Shown in pieces: positions 1-6,453 of a stretch of DNA of 6,453 nucleotides (its first letter is position 1; each line of letters starts with the position of its first letter). The notes beneath the pieces are model-generated. The model was given only the letters and a program-made list of their open reading frames with translations. It had not been told where the DNA came from and made no database searches. The DNA comes from JAWOJF01 sp046481785. GTDB taxonomy: Bacteria > Bacteroidota > Ignavibacteria > Ignavibacteriales > Ignavibacteriaceae. A program made the position numbers and the translations under genes. The stretch covers positions 1 through 6,453 of the forward strand of contig JAWOJF010000358.1 of assembly GCA_046481785.1 (NCBI GenBank), written 5' to 3'.

Positions 1-533
1 TTTGCATCCAAGAATCCGCCTAATGTTACTTGCGGTGTTATTTTTCTATTCTCATCTCCAATTGAAGGCCTGAACTTAAATGGTAAAGATACCCTTGCTC
101 CGTAGGTAAATTTAGGGATACTTGAAAGCATATAACTTTTTTGAATAAAATTATTACGCATGTAGTTATCAAGATCCTTTTTTCTGAGCCAGAAATATTC
201 ATTATTATCATTGCTTGTAATAAAACTCACGTTTAACGCTTTTATTTTAATGTCAAAAGAATCGTTTTTAATCTCAAGAAATTGAATCACGCATATTGTG
301 TCAGCTTTGTTGTCAGTACCAAAAAATTCATTACTAACAATTCTGAATCTTAAAGGTTCTTTAGGAATTCTCCGGACAGAGGTTGTGTCGCGGCTGGATC
401 TATCAAACTCTTTTACATAAACCAATCCAGCAACCTGATAGTAGAAAGGATCCTCCCCTTCCTGATTTTGCTGACCAAATAGAATTCCTCCAAACAGGCA
501 GACAAAAACTGTTATATATATGTTTATTTTCAT
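1..533 (-). CDS. Exported protein of unknown function, 3' end outside window
   Basis: The reading frame is open from an ATG at 533 to the left edge, giving 177 residues with the C-terminus missing. I do not recognise the family. Residues 1-21 look like a Sec signal peptide: a Lys near the start, a hydrophobic run (IYITVFVCLFGGILFG) and then a polar QQNQEGED stretch, so cleavage near residues 20-22 is likely. The Cys in the hydrophobic run follows Val and does not make a lipobox. The mature part is rich in alternating polar and hydrophobic residues, suggesting beta structure. Residues from about 138 (IPKFTYGARVSLPFKFRP, then ITPQVTLGGF) resemble the start of a small outer-membrane beta-barrel, but this is an impression, not an identification. 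The start has only a weak purine run (AGAAAGGA) about 14 bases upstream. It lies downstream of the LuxR-type regulator on the same strand, but the 262-base gap argues against one transcript. That the gene is real is fairly sure; its function is unknown. Confidence 0.75.
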   Translation of the reverse strand, partial: MKINIYITVFVCLFGGILFGQQNQEGEDPFYYQVAGLVYVKEFDRSSRDTTSVRRIPKEPLRFRIVSNEFFGTDNKADTICVIQFLEIKNDSFDIKIKALNVSFITSNDNNEYFWLRKKDLDNYMRNNFIQKSYMLSSIPKFTYGARVSLPFKFRPSIGDENRKITPQVTLGGFLDA

Positions 534-719
534 ATCTGTTTTTATTATCCTTTCTACAAATGAGGTATATATTGTTTATAAGTTTGTTGTGATTCAAAAA
601 CTAAACGCACCACCCAAAGCGTTGGTTTTATCCGGAGATTGCTTTTTCAGATTGTTTTATGAAAGGTCGGAGAGATATTAGAATTGTTGTAAATATATGG
701 GGCTAAAAAGGCTTTATCA

Positions 720-741
720 ATCCCCCTTTAGGGTGATTTTT
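720..741 (+). terminator. Hairpin followed by a T run, possible terminator
   Basis: The arms ATC-CCC (720-726, with one unpaired C) and GGG-GAT (731-737, with one mismatched T) enclose a TTTA loop. Five T's follow at 737-741 on the plus strand. Read on the plus strand this has the form of a weak Rho-independent terminator, but no plus-strand gene lies upstream. Read on the minus strand it lies about 60 bases beyond the regulator's stop codon and lacks an immediate U run. It may instead be an extragenic palindrome built on the CCCTTTAGGG pattern. The rest of the gap (534-719 and 742-795) shows no gene or RNA I can support, apart from a small ACTGT/ACAGT dyad around 770-780. Confidence 0.3.
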
Positions 742-795
742 GTTAAGAAGGAAGATACCTGTGGAAATTTACTGTTACAGTGTCGGGAAGAAAAG

Positions 796-1557
796 CTATA
801 TCCAGCCCCCGCTCATGCTTCTGGCTACCAGCTCAGCAGATTTTTTACAGCCTGTTTTTTTAAAGATATTTTTTTTGTGGGTTTTAATTGTCTCGGCTGC
901 AACAAATAATTTTTCTGCAATACTTCTTGTATTATTTCCCTCAGATAACAATTTAATAATTTCTAATTCCCTTTTGGAAAAGATGTTTCCACAAAAACGA
1001 TTATTTTGTTTATCGCCGTTTTCATATACATCCATGTTAAGGTAAGAGGGCTCATCTGCTAAACCGATTATGGAAAATTTGTAATTATTCTTGTTTGTAA
1101 TATGGTTTATATCAGTAAGTATATTCAGTGATTTTATGAAATTACCATTTTCGTCAACTGTTAGCACAAGAGACTGATGATTAAATAAGTGATAGTTTTC
1201 CCCTGCAATTTTTGCTCTAAAATTATAAGATTCTTTATATCTTGTTATTTTCTCAACTCCAATATTTTTATAAACAAAATCTAATGCCTTTTTTTCGGCA
1301 GCCACCACAAAGCTCATGTCATCCGGATGTATCAGGTTCAGGATATCATTAATTGAGCCGATATCAGAGGAGTCCATTCCATGTATTTCTGCAAACCCTG
1401 AACTAATATGTGAAATACTCATATCAAAAAAATCTATAACAAAAAAATAAAAAGGTCCCGCAGCAAAAAGAGAACTTATTATTTCATCAAAATTGATCTG
1501 AGGTAAGTTTGTAGGGCGCCTGGCTTCAATTAATAAGCCATCCCAAACTTTATGCAT
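796..1557 (-). CDS. PAS domain-containing LuxR-family transcriptional regulator
   Basis: This is a cytoplasmic DNA-binding regulator of 253 residues from the ATG at 1557. Numbering here starts at that ATG. Residues about 28-151 look like a PAS sensor fold (FYFFVIDFFDMSISHIS, a GMDSSDIG segment, an IHPDD motif near residues 76-80, and a closing strand with ILTDI). Residues about 193-250 are a LuxR/GerE helix-turn-helix: FSKRELEIIKLLSEG, then SIAEKLFVAAETIKTHKKNIFKKTG. In this family the first part packs the helices and the TIKTHKKNIF segment is the recognition helix. There is no phosphoacceptor receiver domain, so it is not an ordinary response regulator; a ligand or protein signal through PAS is inferred. 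Start choice is open: a TTG at 1578, seven codons upstream and preceded by a GGAAAAG stretch at suitable spacing, would give 260 residues. The stop is TAG at 796-798. It looks more AT-rich than metH (22% and 33% GC in two hand-counted 60-base lines). No partner kinase or target gene is visible. Family assignment is firm, function unknown. Confidence 0.9.
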   Translation of the reverse strand: MHKVWDGLLIEARRPTNLPQINFDEIISSLFAAGPFYFFVIDFFDMSISHISSGFAEIHGMDSSDIGSINDILNLIHPDDMSFVVAAEKKALDFVYKNIGVEKITRYKESYNFRAKIAGENYHLFNHQSLVLTVDENGNFIKSLNILTDINHITNKNNYKFSIIGLADEPSYLNMDVYENGDKQNNRFCGNIFSKRELEIIKLLSEGNNTRSIAEKLFVAAETIKTHKKNIFKKTGCKKSAELVARSMSGGWI

Positions 1558-1677
1558 AAGTTGGATTTCAGGCTTCAAGTCTTTTCCAAAAGTTTATAAT
1601 AAAATTTTGCTAAATTCAGAGGAGGATAAAACAATATAAACATCTTATAAAATAAAAGAAACAATATTATTTATATT

Positions 1678-1699
1678 GCGGGTAATTATTTGGCGGGTA
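1678..1699. repeat. Short direct repeat GCGGGTA x2 upstream of the regulator gene
   Basis: GCGGGTA occurs at 1678-1684 and again at 1693-1699, 15 bases apart and in the same orientation. On the minus strand, in the direction of the regulator gene, this reads TACCCGC-N8-TACCCGC, about 120 bases upstream of the gene start. Such spacing is compatible with an operator, but the units are only 7 bases long and the surrounding DNA gives no further support. The A/T-rich stretch at 1596-1677 between it and the gene presumably contains the promoter; I see no clear consensus. Confidence 0.25.
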
Positions 1700-1720
1700 G
1701 ACTCATGAAAATATTTAGAT

Positions 1721-1786
1721 GCACCACAGGCTTTAGCCTGTTATTCCTCAATCTTGGGCACATTTCACAGGCTAAAGCCTGTGCCA
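1721..1786. repeat. Pair of inverted palindromes, REP/BIME-like
   Basis: CACAGGCTTTAGCCTGT at 1725-1741 recurs as its exact reverse complement at 1767-1783, separated by 25 bases. Each copy is itself a palindrome: ACAGGCT and AGCCTGT arms around a two-base centre (TT in the first, AA in the second). The element can therefore fold as two small hairpins or one large one. It starts within 10 bases of the metH stop codon (TAA at 1793-1795) and lies in intergenic DNA. Palindromes of this ACAGGCT-AGCCTGT type are, as I recall, scattered in many genomes of this bacterial branch and resemble REP sequences mobilised by REP-associated tyrosine transposases; no transposase is present here. It may also act as a transcription stop or mRNA 3'-end stabiliser for metH, although no T run follows. 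The structure is certain; the class is inferred. Confidence 0.75.
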
Positions 1787-1792
1787 CAACCT

Positions 1793-4700
1793 TTATACTT
1801 CCCCTTCATCATAGTTTAATATCGGGCTTAACCATCTTTCAACTTCTTCCAGGCTCATTCCTTTTCTTTTATGGTAATCAACCACCTGGTCCTTGCTTAT
1901 TTTACCTACATTAAAGTATTTGGATTCAGGATGAGCAAAATATAATCCGCTTACGGCTGCTGCCGGGTACATAGCAAGGCTTTCAGTTAATTTTATGCCG
2001 GTATTATTTGTTACATCAAGAAGATTAAATATTGTTGTTTTTTCTGTATGGTCCGGCTGGGCAGGGTATCCGGGTGCGGGACGTATTCCGGCATAGTTCT
2101 CTTTTATCAGGTCTTCGTTTGCAAATTCTTCTTCAGGCGCATAACCCCAGTATTTTTTTCTAACAAGCTCATGCAGATGTTCGGCAAATGCCTCCGCCAA
2201 ACGGTCTGCAAGACTTTTAACCATTATACTGCTGTAATCATCATGTTCTTTTTTATACTTATCAAGCAGCGGCTCTATTCCTATACCGGCTGTAACAGCA
2301 AACGCTCCTATATAATCAACTTTACCCGATTCTTTCGGGGCTATAAAGTCTGCCAGAGCAAGGTTTGGAAGGTTATCAGATTTTTTCTCCTGTGAACGTA
2401 TTGTATGCAGCACTCCCTTAATACCCGTTCTTTTTTCATCATTATAAATCTCTATATCTTCGTCATTAATAGTATTGGCCGGAAAGATACCAAATACCCC
2501 GTTTGCAGTAAGAAGTTTTTCCTCTATTATTTTATCAAGCATTTTATTGGCATCATCAAACATCTTCTTTGCCTCGGTACCGTATTTTGCATTATCAAAA
2601 ATGGCAGGATATTTACCCGGCAATTCCCATGTCATAAAGAAAGGAGTCCAGTCAAGATATTTTTTTAAAACCTCAAGCGGATAATTATTCAGGACTTTAA
2701 TTCCGGTAACTTCAGGTTTCACTATATTGATTTTATTCCAGTCACATTTAAATTTATTTTCTCTTGCCTGTTCAATTGTAAGGAAACTCTTAGCGCCTCT
2801 TTTTTTACGGTGATCTTCTCTTATTTTTTTATATTCATTTTTTATATCAGTAATAAACTTGTCTTTAATTAAATTATCCTGGTTAATAAGGTTGCTTACT
2901 ACCGGAACACTCCTGGAAGCATCTAACACATGTACGGTTGTTCCGCTGTAAGCCGGAGCCACCTTTACCGCAGTATGAATGCGGGATGTAGTAGCACCGC
3001 CAATAAGAAGGGGAATCTTAAACCCGGTTCTTTCCATTTCTTTAGCAACATGTACCATTTCATCAAGGGATGGGGTTATCAAACCGCTTAAACCTATTAC
3101 ATTAACCTTTTCATCAATGGCGGTCTGCAGTATTTTATCTGCGCTAACCATTACACCAAGATCAATTACCTCATAATTATTACACCCCAGCACTACGCCG
3201 ACAATATTTTTACCAATATCATGTACATCGCCTTTAACAGTAGCAAGCAGTATTTTACCCGCCTCGCTTGTTTCATTTGAATTAAGCTTATCCTCTGCAA
3301 TATAAGGGATTAAGTACGCAACCGCCTTTTTCATTACCCTTGCGCTTTTTACAACCTGCGGCAGAAACATTTTTCCGGCTCCAAAAAGATCACCAACCAC
3401 TCCCATTCCATCCATTAACGGGCCTTCAATTACATCCAGCGGTTTGGCAGCCAGCTTTCTTGCTTCTTCTGTATCAACTTCAATATAATCTACAATTCCT
3501 TTAATAAGCGCATGTGTCAGCCTTTCGCCAACGGGTGCATTCCGCCATTCATCCTGCTTAACTTCGGCTTTATCTTTTTGTTTTACTTTTTCGGCAAAGT
3601 CAACTAATCTTTCTGTTGCATCGGGCCTGCGGTTAAGAAGCACATCTTCAACAAGTTCAAGCAGGTCTTTTGATATTTCCTCATAAACCTCAAGCTGACC
3701 CGCATTAACAATACCCATATCAAGCCCGGCTTTAATTGCGTGATAAAGGAATGCAGAGTGCATTGCTTCGCGTACAAGATTATTACCGCGGAACGAGAAT
3801 GAAATATTGCTTACGCCTCCGCTTACTTTTGCAAGCGGCAGGTTCTGTTTAATCCATCTTGCTGCTTCAATAAAATCAACTGCATAATTATTATGCTCTT
3901 CTATGCCTGTTGCAACTGTAAGAATATTTGGATCAAAAATTATATCCTGCGGAGGGAATCCAACCTCCTGTGTTAAAATTTTATATGCACGTTTACAGAC
4001 TTCAGTTCTTCTTTCAAGACTGTCAGCCTGTCCCTTTTCATCAAAAGCCATTACAACTACGGCAGCACCATAGCCGTGTATCTTTTTTGCCCTCTGAATA
4101 AAAACTTCTTCCCCCTCTTTTAAGGAAATAGAATTAACTATTCCTTTCCCCTGTATGCATTTTAACCCGGCCTCAATAACAGTCCATTTTGATGAATCAA
4201 TCATTATGGGAAGTTTGGCAATATCAGGCTCGGCAGAAATAAGGTTAAGGAATTTTGTCATTGCTTCTTCGGAATCAAGCATCCCTTCGTCCATATTTAT
4301 ATCAAGGACCTGTGCACCCCCTTCAACCTGGTGCCTTGCAACAGCAAGAGCCCCTTCATAATCCCCCGCCAAAATTAATTTTTCAAACTTTTTTGAGCCG
4401 GTTATATTTGTTCTTTCGCCTATATTAACAAAATTAGTTTCGGGGCGTATTATAAGCGGCTCCATTCCGCTTAATCTTAAGTATGATTCAACCTTTGGAA
4501 TTTTTCTCGGCTTAATCTGTTTTACCATTTCTGATATTGCTTTTATATGATCGGGAGTTGTTCCGCAGCATCCGCCTACAATATTAAAAAAATGATGTTC
4601 ACCGAAATCCTTTAGCAGTGATGTTGTAGTGCCGGGCGTTTCCTCGTATTCTCCCATTTCATTTGGAAGGCCTGCATTTGGATAAACACTTACATAACAC

Positions 4701-5500
4701 GGAGCAATTGAAGATAGTTCTTCAATAAACGGCCGCATCTGTTTTGCACCAAGCGAGCAGTTTAATCCTACACTTAAAAGATTTTTAGTATGTGAAACTG
4801 ATATCCAGAAAGCCTCTGTGGTTTGCCCTGATAATGTTCTGCCGCTCTGGTCAACTATGGTTCCGGAAATCATTACAGGAAATTTTTTATTCACTTTTTC
4901 ACTGTAATCCTGAACCGCCATAATTGCAGCTTTACAATTCAGTGTATCAAAAATGGTTTCAATTAAAATAATATCAACACCGCCGTCAACAAGTCCGCGC
5001 GTTTGTTCATAATAGGTGTTATAAATTTTATCAAAAGAAACTGCACGGTAACCCGGGTCATTAACATCGGGGGATAAGGAAAGTGATTTGTTTGTGGGTC
5101 CTAATGCTCCTGCAACAAAACGAGGCTTATCAGGAGTTTTTTTTGTGTATTCATCCGCAGCTTCCCGGGCAATTAATGCGGCATTATAACAAATGTCGTA
5201 AGAATAACTTTCCGTTTTATAATCAGCTTGTGAAATATCTGCTGCAGTAAATGTATTTGTTTCTATTATATCCGAGCCGGCATCAAGGTATGCGCAGTGG
5301 ATTTCTTTTACTATATCCGGCCGGGTAAGCGAAAGAATATCGGTGTTTCCCTTCAGATCATGCGGATGATCTTTAAATTTTTCACCGCGGAAATCTTCCT
5401 CACTTAACCTGTACCTCTGAACCATGGTGCCCATAGCGCCGTCTAGCACCATAATCCTGTTTTTTAATATTTTTTTTAACTGTTCAACTGTTGTTTCCAT
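1793..5500 (-). CDS. metH: Cobalamin-dependent methionine synthase (5-methyltetrahydrofolate--homocysteine methyltransferase)
   Basis: MetH transfers the methyl group of 5-methyltetrahydrofolate to homocysteine via methylcobalamin, giving methionine and tetrahydrofolate in the cytoplasm. From the ATG at 5500 it has 1235 residues, close to the 1227 of the E. coli enzyme. All modules are present. The homocysteine domain (about 10-330) has LDGAMGT at 19 and zinc ligands Cys248, Cys311 and Cys312. The pterin domain (about 355-620) has NIGERTNITGS and VLDINMDEGMLD. The cobalamin cap (about 640-735) is followed by the cobalamin domain (about 745-890), with GDVHDIGKN giving axial ligand His760, Asp758 and Ser811 of the ligand triad, and GGATTS. 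The C-terminal reactivation domain (about 905-1235) has the AdoMet-binding RPAPGYPAQPDHTEK at 1140-1154 and SGLYF. Active-site numbering is one off E. coli (His759, Ser810), which supports this ATG. A GTG at 5530 would add ten residues (MLLSLNKYRV) not expected in the family. AGAG lies too close upstream to be a convincing ribosome site. No frameshift or lost catalytic residue is seen. Reactivation by a flavodoxin-type partner is family knowledge; none is encoded here. Confidence 0.98.
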   Translation of the reverse strand: METTVEQLKKILKNRIMVLDGAMGTMVQRYRLSEEDFRGEKFKDHPHDLKGNTDILSLTRPDIVKEIHCAYLDAGSDIIETNTFTAADISQADYKTESYSYDICYNAALIAREAADEYTKKTPDKPRFVAGALGPTNKSLSLSPDVNDPGYRAVSFDKIYNTYYEQTRGLVDGGVDIILIETIFDTLNCKAAIMAVQDYSEKVNKKFPVMISGTIVDQSGRTLSGQTTEAFWISVSHTKNLLSVGLNCSLGAKQMRPFIEELSSIAPCYVSVYPNAGLPNEMGEYEETPGTTTSLLKDFGEHHFFNIVGGCCGTTPDHIKAISEMVKQIKPRKIPKVESYLRLSGMEPLIIRPETNFVNIGERTNITGSKKFEKLILAGDYEGALAVARHQVEGGAQVLDINMDEGMLDSEEAMTKFLNLISAEPDIAKLPIMIDSSKWTVIEAGLKCIQGKGIVNSISLKEGEEVFIQRAKKIHGYGAAVVVMAFDEKGQADSLERRTEVCKRAYKILTQEVGFPPQDIIFDPNILTVATGIEEHNNYAVDFIEAARWIKQNLPLAKVSGGVSNISFSFRGNNLVREAMHSAFLYHAIKAGLDMGIVNAGQLEVYEEISKDLLELVEDVLLNRRPDATERLVDFAEKVKQKDKAEVKQDEWRNAPVGERLTHALIKGIVDYIEVDTEEARKLAAKPLDVIEGPLMDGMGVVGDLFGAGKMFLPQVVKSARVMKKAVAYLIPYIAEDKLNSNETSEAGKILLATVKGDVHDIGKNIVGVVLGCNNYEVIDLGVMVSADKILQTAIDEKVNVIGLSGLITPSLDEMVHVAKEMERTGFKIPLLIGGATTSRIHTAVKVAPAYSGTTVHVLDASRSVPVVSNLINQDNLIKDKFITDIKNEYKKIREDHRKKRGAKSFLTIEQARENKFKCDWNKINIVKPEVTGIKVLNNYPLEVLKKYLDWTPFFMTWELPGKYPAIFDNAKYGTEAKKMFDDANKMLDKIIEEKLLTANGVFGIFPANTINDEDIEIYNDEKRTGIKGVLHTIRSQEKKSDNLPNLALADFIAPKESGKVDYIGAFAVTAGIGIEPLLDKYKKEHDDYSSIMVKSLADRLAEAFAEHLHELVRKKYWGYAPEEEFANEDLIKENYAGIRPAPGYPAQPDHTEKTTIFNLLDVTNNTGIKLTESLAMYPAAAVSGLYFAHPESKYFNVGKISKDQVVDYHKRKGMSLEEVERWLSPILNYDEGEV

Positions 5501-5530
5501 GACTCTGTATTTATTTAAACTTAACAGCAC

Positions 5531-5606
5531 ACCCGTTCAATTTTAAAACCGGGCATGAAAAATATGTACCCGCCTGTTTCAAAATTAAACCGCTTGTTCA
5601 ATATGT
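5531..5606. repeat. Degenerate tandem repeat in the metH/hldD intergenic region
   Basis: Two imperfect units lie side by side: 5531-5567 and 5568-5606. Both begin ACCCG, contain TTCAA and an A/T-rich run ending in AAACCG, and end AATATGT. The second has about four extra bases after ACCCG and small differences elsewhere. The first unit also holds a CCCG/CGGG inverted pair (5532-5535 and 5550-5553). The pair fills much of the 175-base region between the divergent metH and hldD starts, where both promoters must lie. A regulator-binding role is possible, but chance similarity in A/T-rich DNA is also possible. I see no B12 box or other sign of a cobalamin riboswitch in the metH leader, and the leader is too short to hold a full one comfortably. 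Confidence 0.35.
5580..5587 (-). promoter_or_regulatory. metH: Possible -7 element of the metH promoter
   Basis: On the minus strand these bases read TAATTTTG, an exact match to the TAnnTTTG -7 element known for the primary sigma factor of Bacteroidota. Transcription from it would start roughly 70-75 bases before the metH ATG. I could not find a good TTTG-type -33 element at the usual distance of about 19-21 bases, and the phylum is not certain, so this is a weak call. Confidence 0.2.
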
Positions 5607-5666
5607 TTTTGTAAAGGATTTTAAATATAATTAAATTGGTTCCTATTAAAAAGGCATTATTATTAC

Positions 5667-5670
5667 AGGA
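5667..5670 (+). promoter_or_regulatory. hldD: Ribosome binding site of hldD
   Basis: AGGA, within the longer ACAGGA, lies 5 bases before the ATG at 5676 and fixes that start, which also aligns with the known N-terminus of HldD. A TATAAT at 5626-5631 lies about 45 bases upstream but has no recognisable -35 partner, so I do not call a promoter. Confidence 0.6.
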
Positions 5671-5675
5671 ATCTT

Positions 5676-6453
5676 ATGATAGTAGTAACAGGCGGTGCAG
5701 GTTTTATTGGAAGCGCTATTGTATGGCGGTTAAACACTTTGGGGCAGGATAGTATTGTTATTGTTGACGAACTTGGACTGGACGAAAAATGGAAAAATCT
5801 GCCCCAGTTAAGTTTCCATGATTTTATAAATAAAGAGGATTTTATAAATCACCTGGAAACACAAACCAGTTTTGGTGTAAATGCTGTTATTCATATGGGG
5901 GCAAACTCTTCTACTACCGAAAAAGATGCCGACTCTCTGCTGCGTAACAATTATGAGTACACTAAAAGACTGGCCAAATATTGTTTTAAAAACAATATAA
6001 GATTTATTTATGCATCTTCAGCCGCAACTTATGGCGACGGTTCTTCCGGCTTTGATGATAACGAATCCGTTTCAAAACAACTGAGGCCTTTAAATATGTA
6101 CGGGTACTCAAAAAATCTTTTTGACATCTGGGCTGTTAAACAGGGTATTATAAATAAAATTGCCGGATTAAAATATTTTAATGTTTACGGGCCTAATGAG
6201 TATCATAAAGCAGATATGAGAAGTGTTGTACACAAAGCATTTGAGCAGATAAGGGATACCGGTAAGGTAAAATTATTTAAATCCAAACACCCGGATTATA
6301 AAGACGGTGAACAGAAGAGGGATTTTATATACATAAAAGATGTTGTTGATATGACCCTGTTTTTTCTTGATAACCCGGATAAAAACGGAATATTTAATAT
6401 AGGTACCGGCAATGCGCGTACATGGAATGATCTTGTGACTGCTATTTTTAAAG
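5676..6453 (+). CDS. hldD: ADP-L-glycero-D-manno-heptose 6-epimerase, 3' end outside window
   Basis: HldD (RfaD/WaaD) converts ADP-D-glycero-beta-D-manno-heptose to the L-glycero form, the last step in making the heptose donor for the LPS inner core. It is a cytoplasmic, NADP-dependent short-chain dehydrogenase/reductase of the extended type. The window holds 259 residues; E. coli HldD has 310, so about 50-60 are missing. Visible features: the nucleotide-binding MIVVTGGAGFIGS at residues 1-13; DELGLDEKWKNL, which fits the acidic strand end and KWxNL region of HldD; HMGANSSTTEKD at 73-84; YASSAATYGDG at 112-122 with the catalytic serine region; the Tyr142-xxx-Lys146 catalytic pair in MYGYSK; KYFNVYGPNEYHK at 166-178, whose Lys178 matches the second proposed base of the E. 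coli enzyme; and KRDFIYIKDVVD at 214-225. Together these separate HldD from GalE and other sugar epimerases. The gene is divergent from metH, sharing its intergenic region, and nothing downstream is visible, so its operon is unknown. It implies an outer membrane with heptose-containing LPS. Confidence 0.95.
   Translation, partial: MIVVTGGAGFIGSAIVWRLNTLGQDSIVIVDELGLDEKWKNLPQLSFHDFINKEDFINHLETQTSFGVNAVIHMGANSSTTEKDADSLLRNNYEYTKRLAKYCFKNNIRFIYASSAATYGDGSSGFDDNESVSKQLRPLNMYGYSKNLFDIWAVKQGIINKIAGLKYFNVYGPNEYHKADMRSVVHKAFEQIRDTGKVKLFKSKHPDYKDGEQKRDFIYIKDVVDMTLFFLDNPDKNGIFNIGTGNARTWNDLVTAIFK

Noticed and set aside
403..597. Minus-strand 64-codon frame overlapping the exported-protein start
   Set aside because: It lies in another frame of the exported-protein gene. 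The frame used in the annotation stays open for 533 bases and begins with a signal peptide, which this one does not explain.
740..1045. Plus-strand 101-codon frame antisense to the regulator gene
   Set aside because: It overlaps the conserved helix-turn-helix coding region on the other strand and its translation shows no domain-like pattern, so it is a shadow.
2048..2395. Plus-strand 115-codon frame and several shorter ones inside metH
   Set aside because: All are antisense to strongly conserved metH codons, with Cys/Phe-rich translations typical of antisense frames.
5501..5530. GTG start at 5530 for metH
   Set aside because: It adds ten residues not expected in MetH. The ATG at 5500 puts the cobalamin ligand His at 760 and Ser at 811, one off the E. 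coli numbering.
5626..5631. TATAAT as an hldD promoter -10 element
   Set aside because: There is no matching -35 hexamer at 16-18 bases, and the surrounding DNA is so A/T-rich that the hexamer is expected by chance.
5501..5675. Cobalamin or SAM riboswitch in the metH leader
   Set aside because: B12- and methionine-related genes often carry one, but I see no B12 box or recognisable riboswitch core and the whole intergenic region is only 175 bases. A covariance-model search would settle it.
1..6453. A novel defence, mobile-element, CRISPR or biosynthetic system
   Set aside because: The identified genes are a housekeeping enzyme, an LPS sugar enzyme, a regulator and one unknown exported protein. 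I found no spacer-repeat array, transposase, tRNA, reverse transcriptase or toxin-antitoxin pair.

Overview
The window is chromosomal DNA from an AT-rich, Gram-negative bacterium, most likely of the Bacteroidota/Ignavibacteriota/Chlorobiota branch. Three things point there: a heptose epimerase of lipopolysaccharide (LPS) biosynthesis (so an outer membrane), a PAS-LuxR regulator with the style of sequence common in that branch, and an exported protein whose signal peptide ends in a Gly-Gln-Gln stretch typical of it. The phylum is an inference from protein style; no marker gene settles it.

Layout. Positions 1-533 (minus) hold the first 177 residues of an unrecognised exported protein that runs off the left edge. 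A 262-base gap follows, with one hairpin. At 796-1557 (minus) is a PAS-LuxR transcription regulator without a receiver domain. The gap at 1558-1792 carries a short direct repeat and, just after the metH stop codon, a pair of inverted palindromes resembling REP elements. At 1793-5500 (minus) is a complete cobalamin-dependent methionine synthase, metH, with all domains and key ligands intact. A 175-base divergent intergenic region (5501-5675) with a degenerate tandem repeat separates metH from hldD, which starts at 5676 on the plus strand and runs off the right edge after 259 codons.

The three minus-strand genes are spaced by more than 200 bases each, so they are probably separate transcription units. 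MetH makes methionine and recycles tetrahydrofolate in the cytoplasm; HldD makes the ADP-L-glycero-D-manno-heptose used for the LPS inner core. No functional link between them is evident, and no target of the regulator can be named.

I found no sign of a new defence, mobile or biosynthetic system. The points worth a second look are the palindrome pair after metH, the repeats in the two upstream regions, and the unidentified exported protein.
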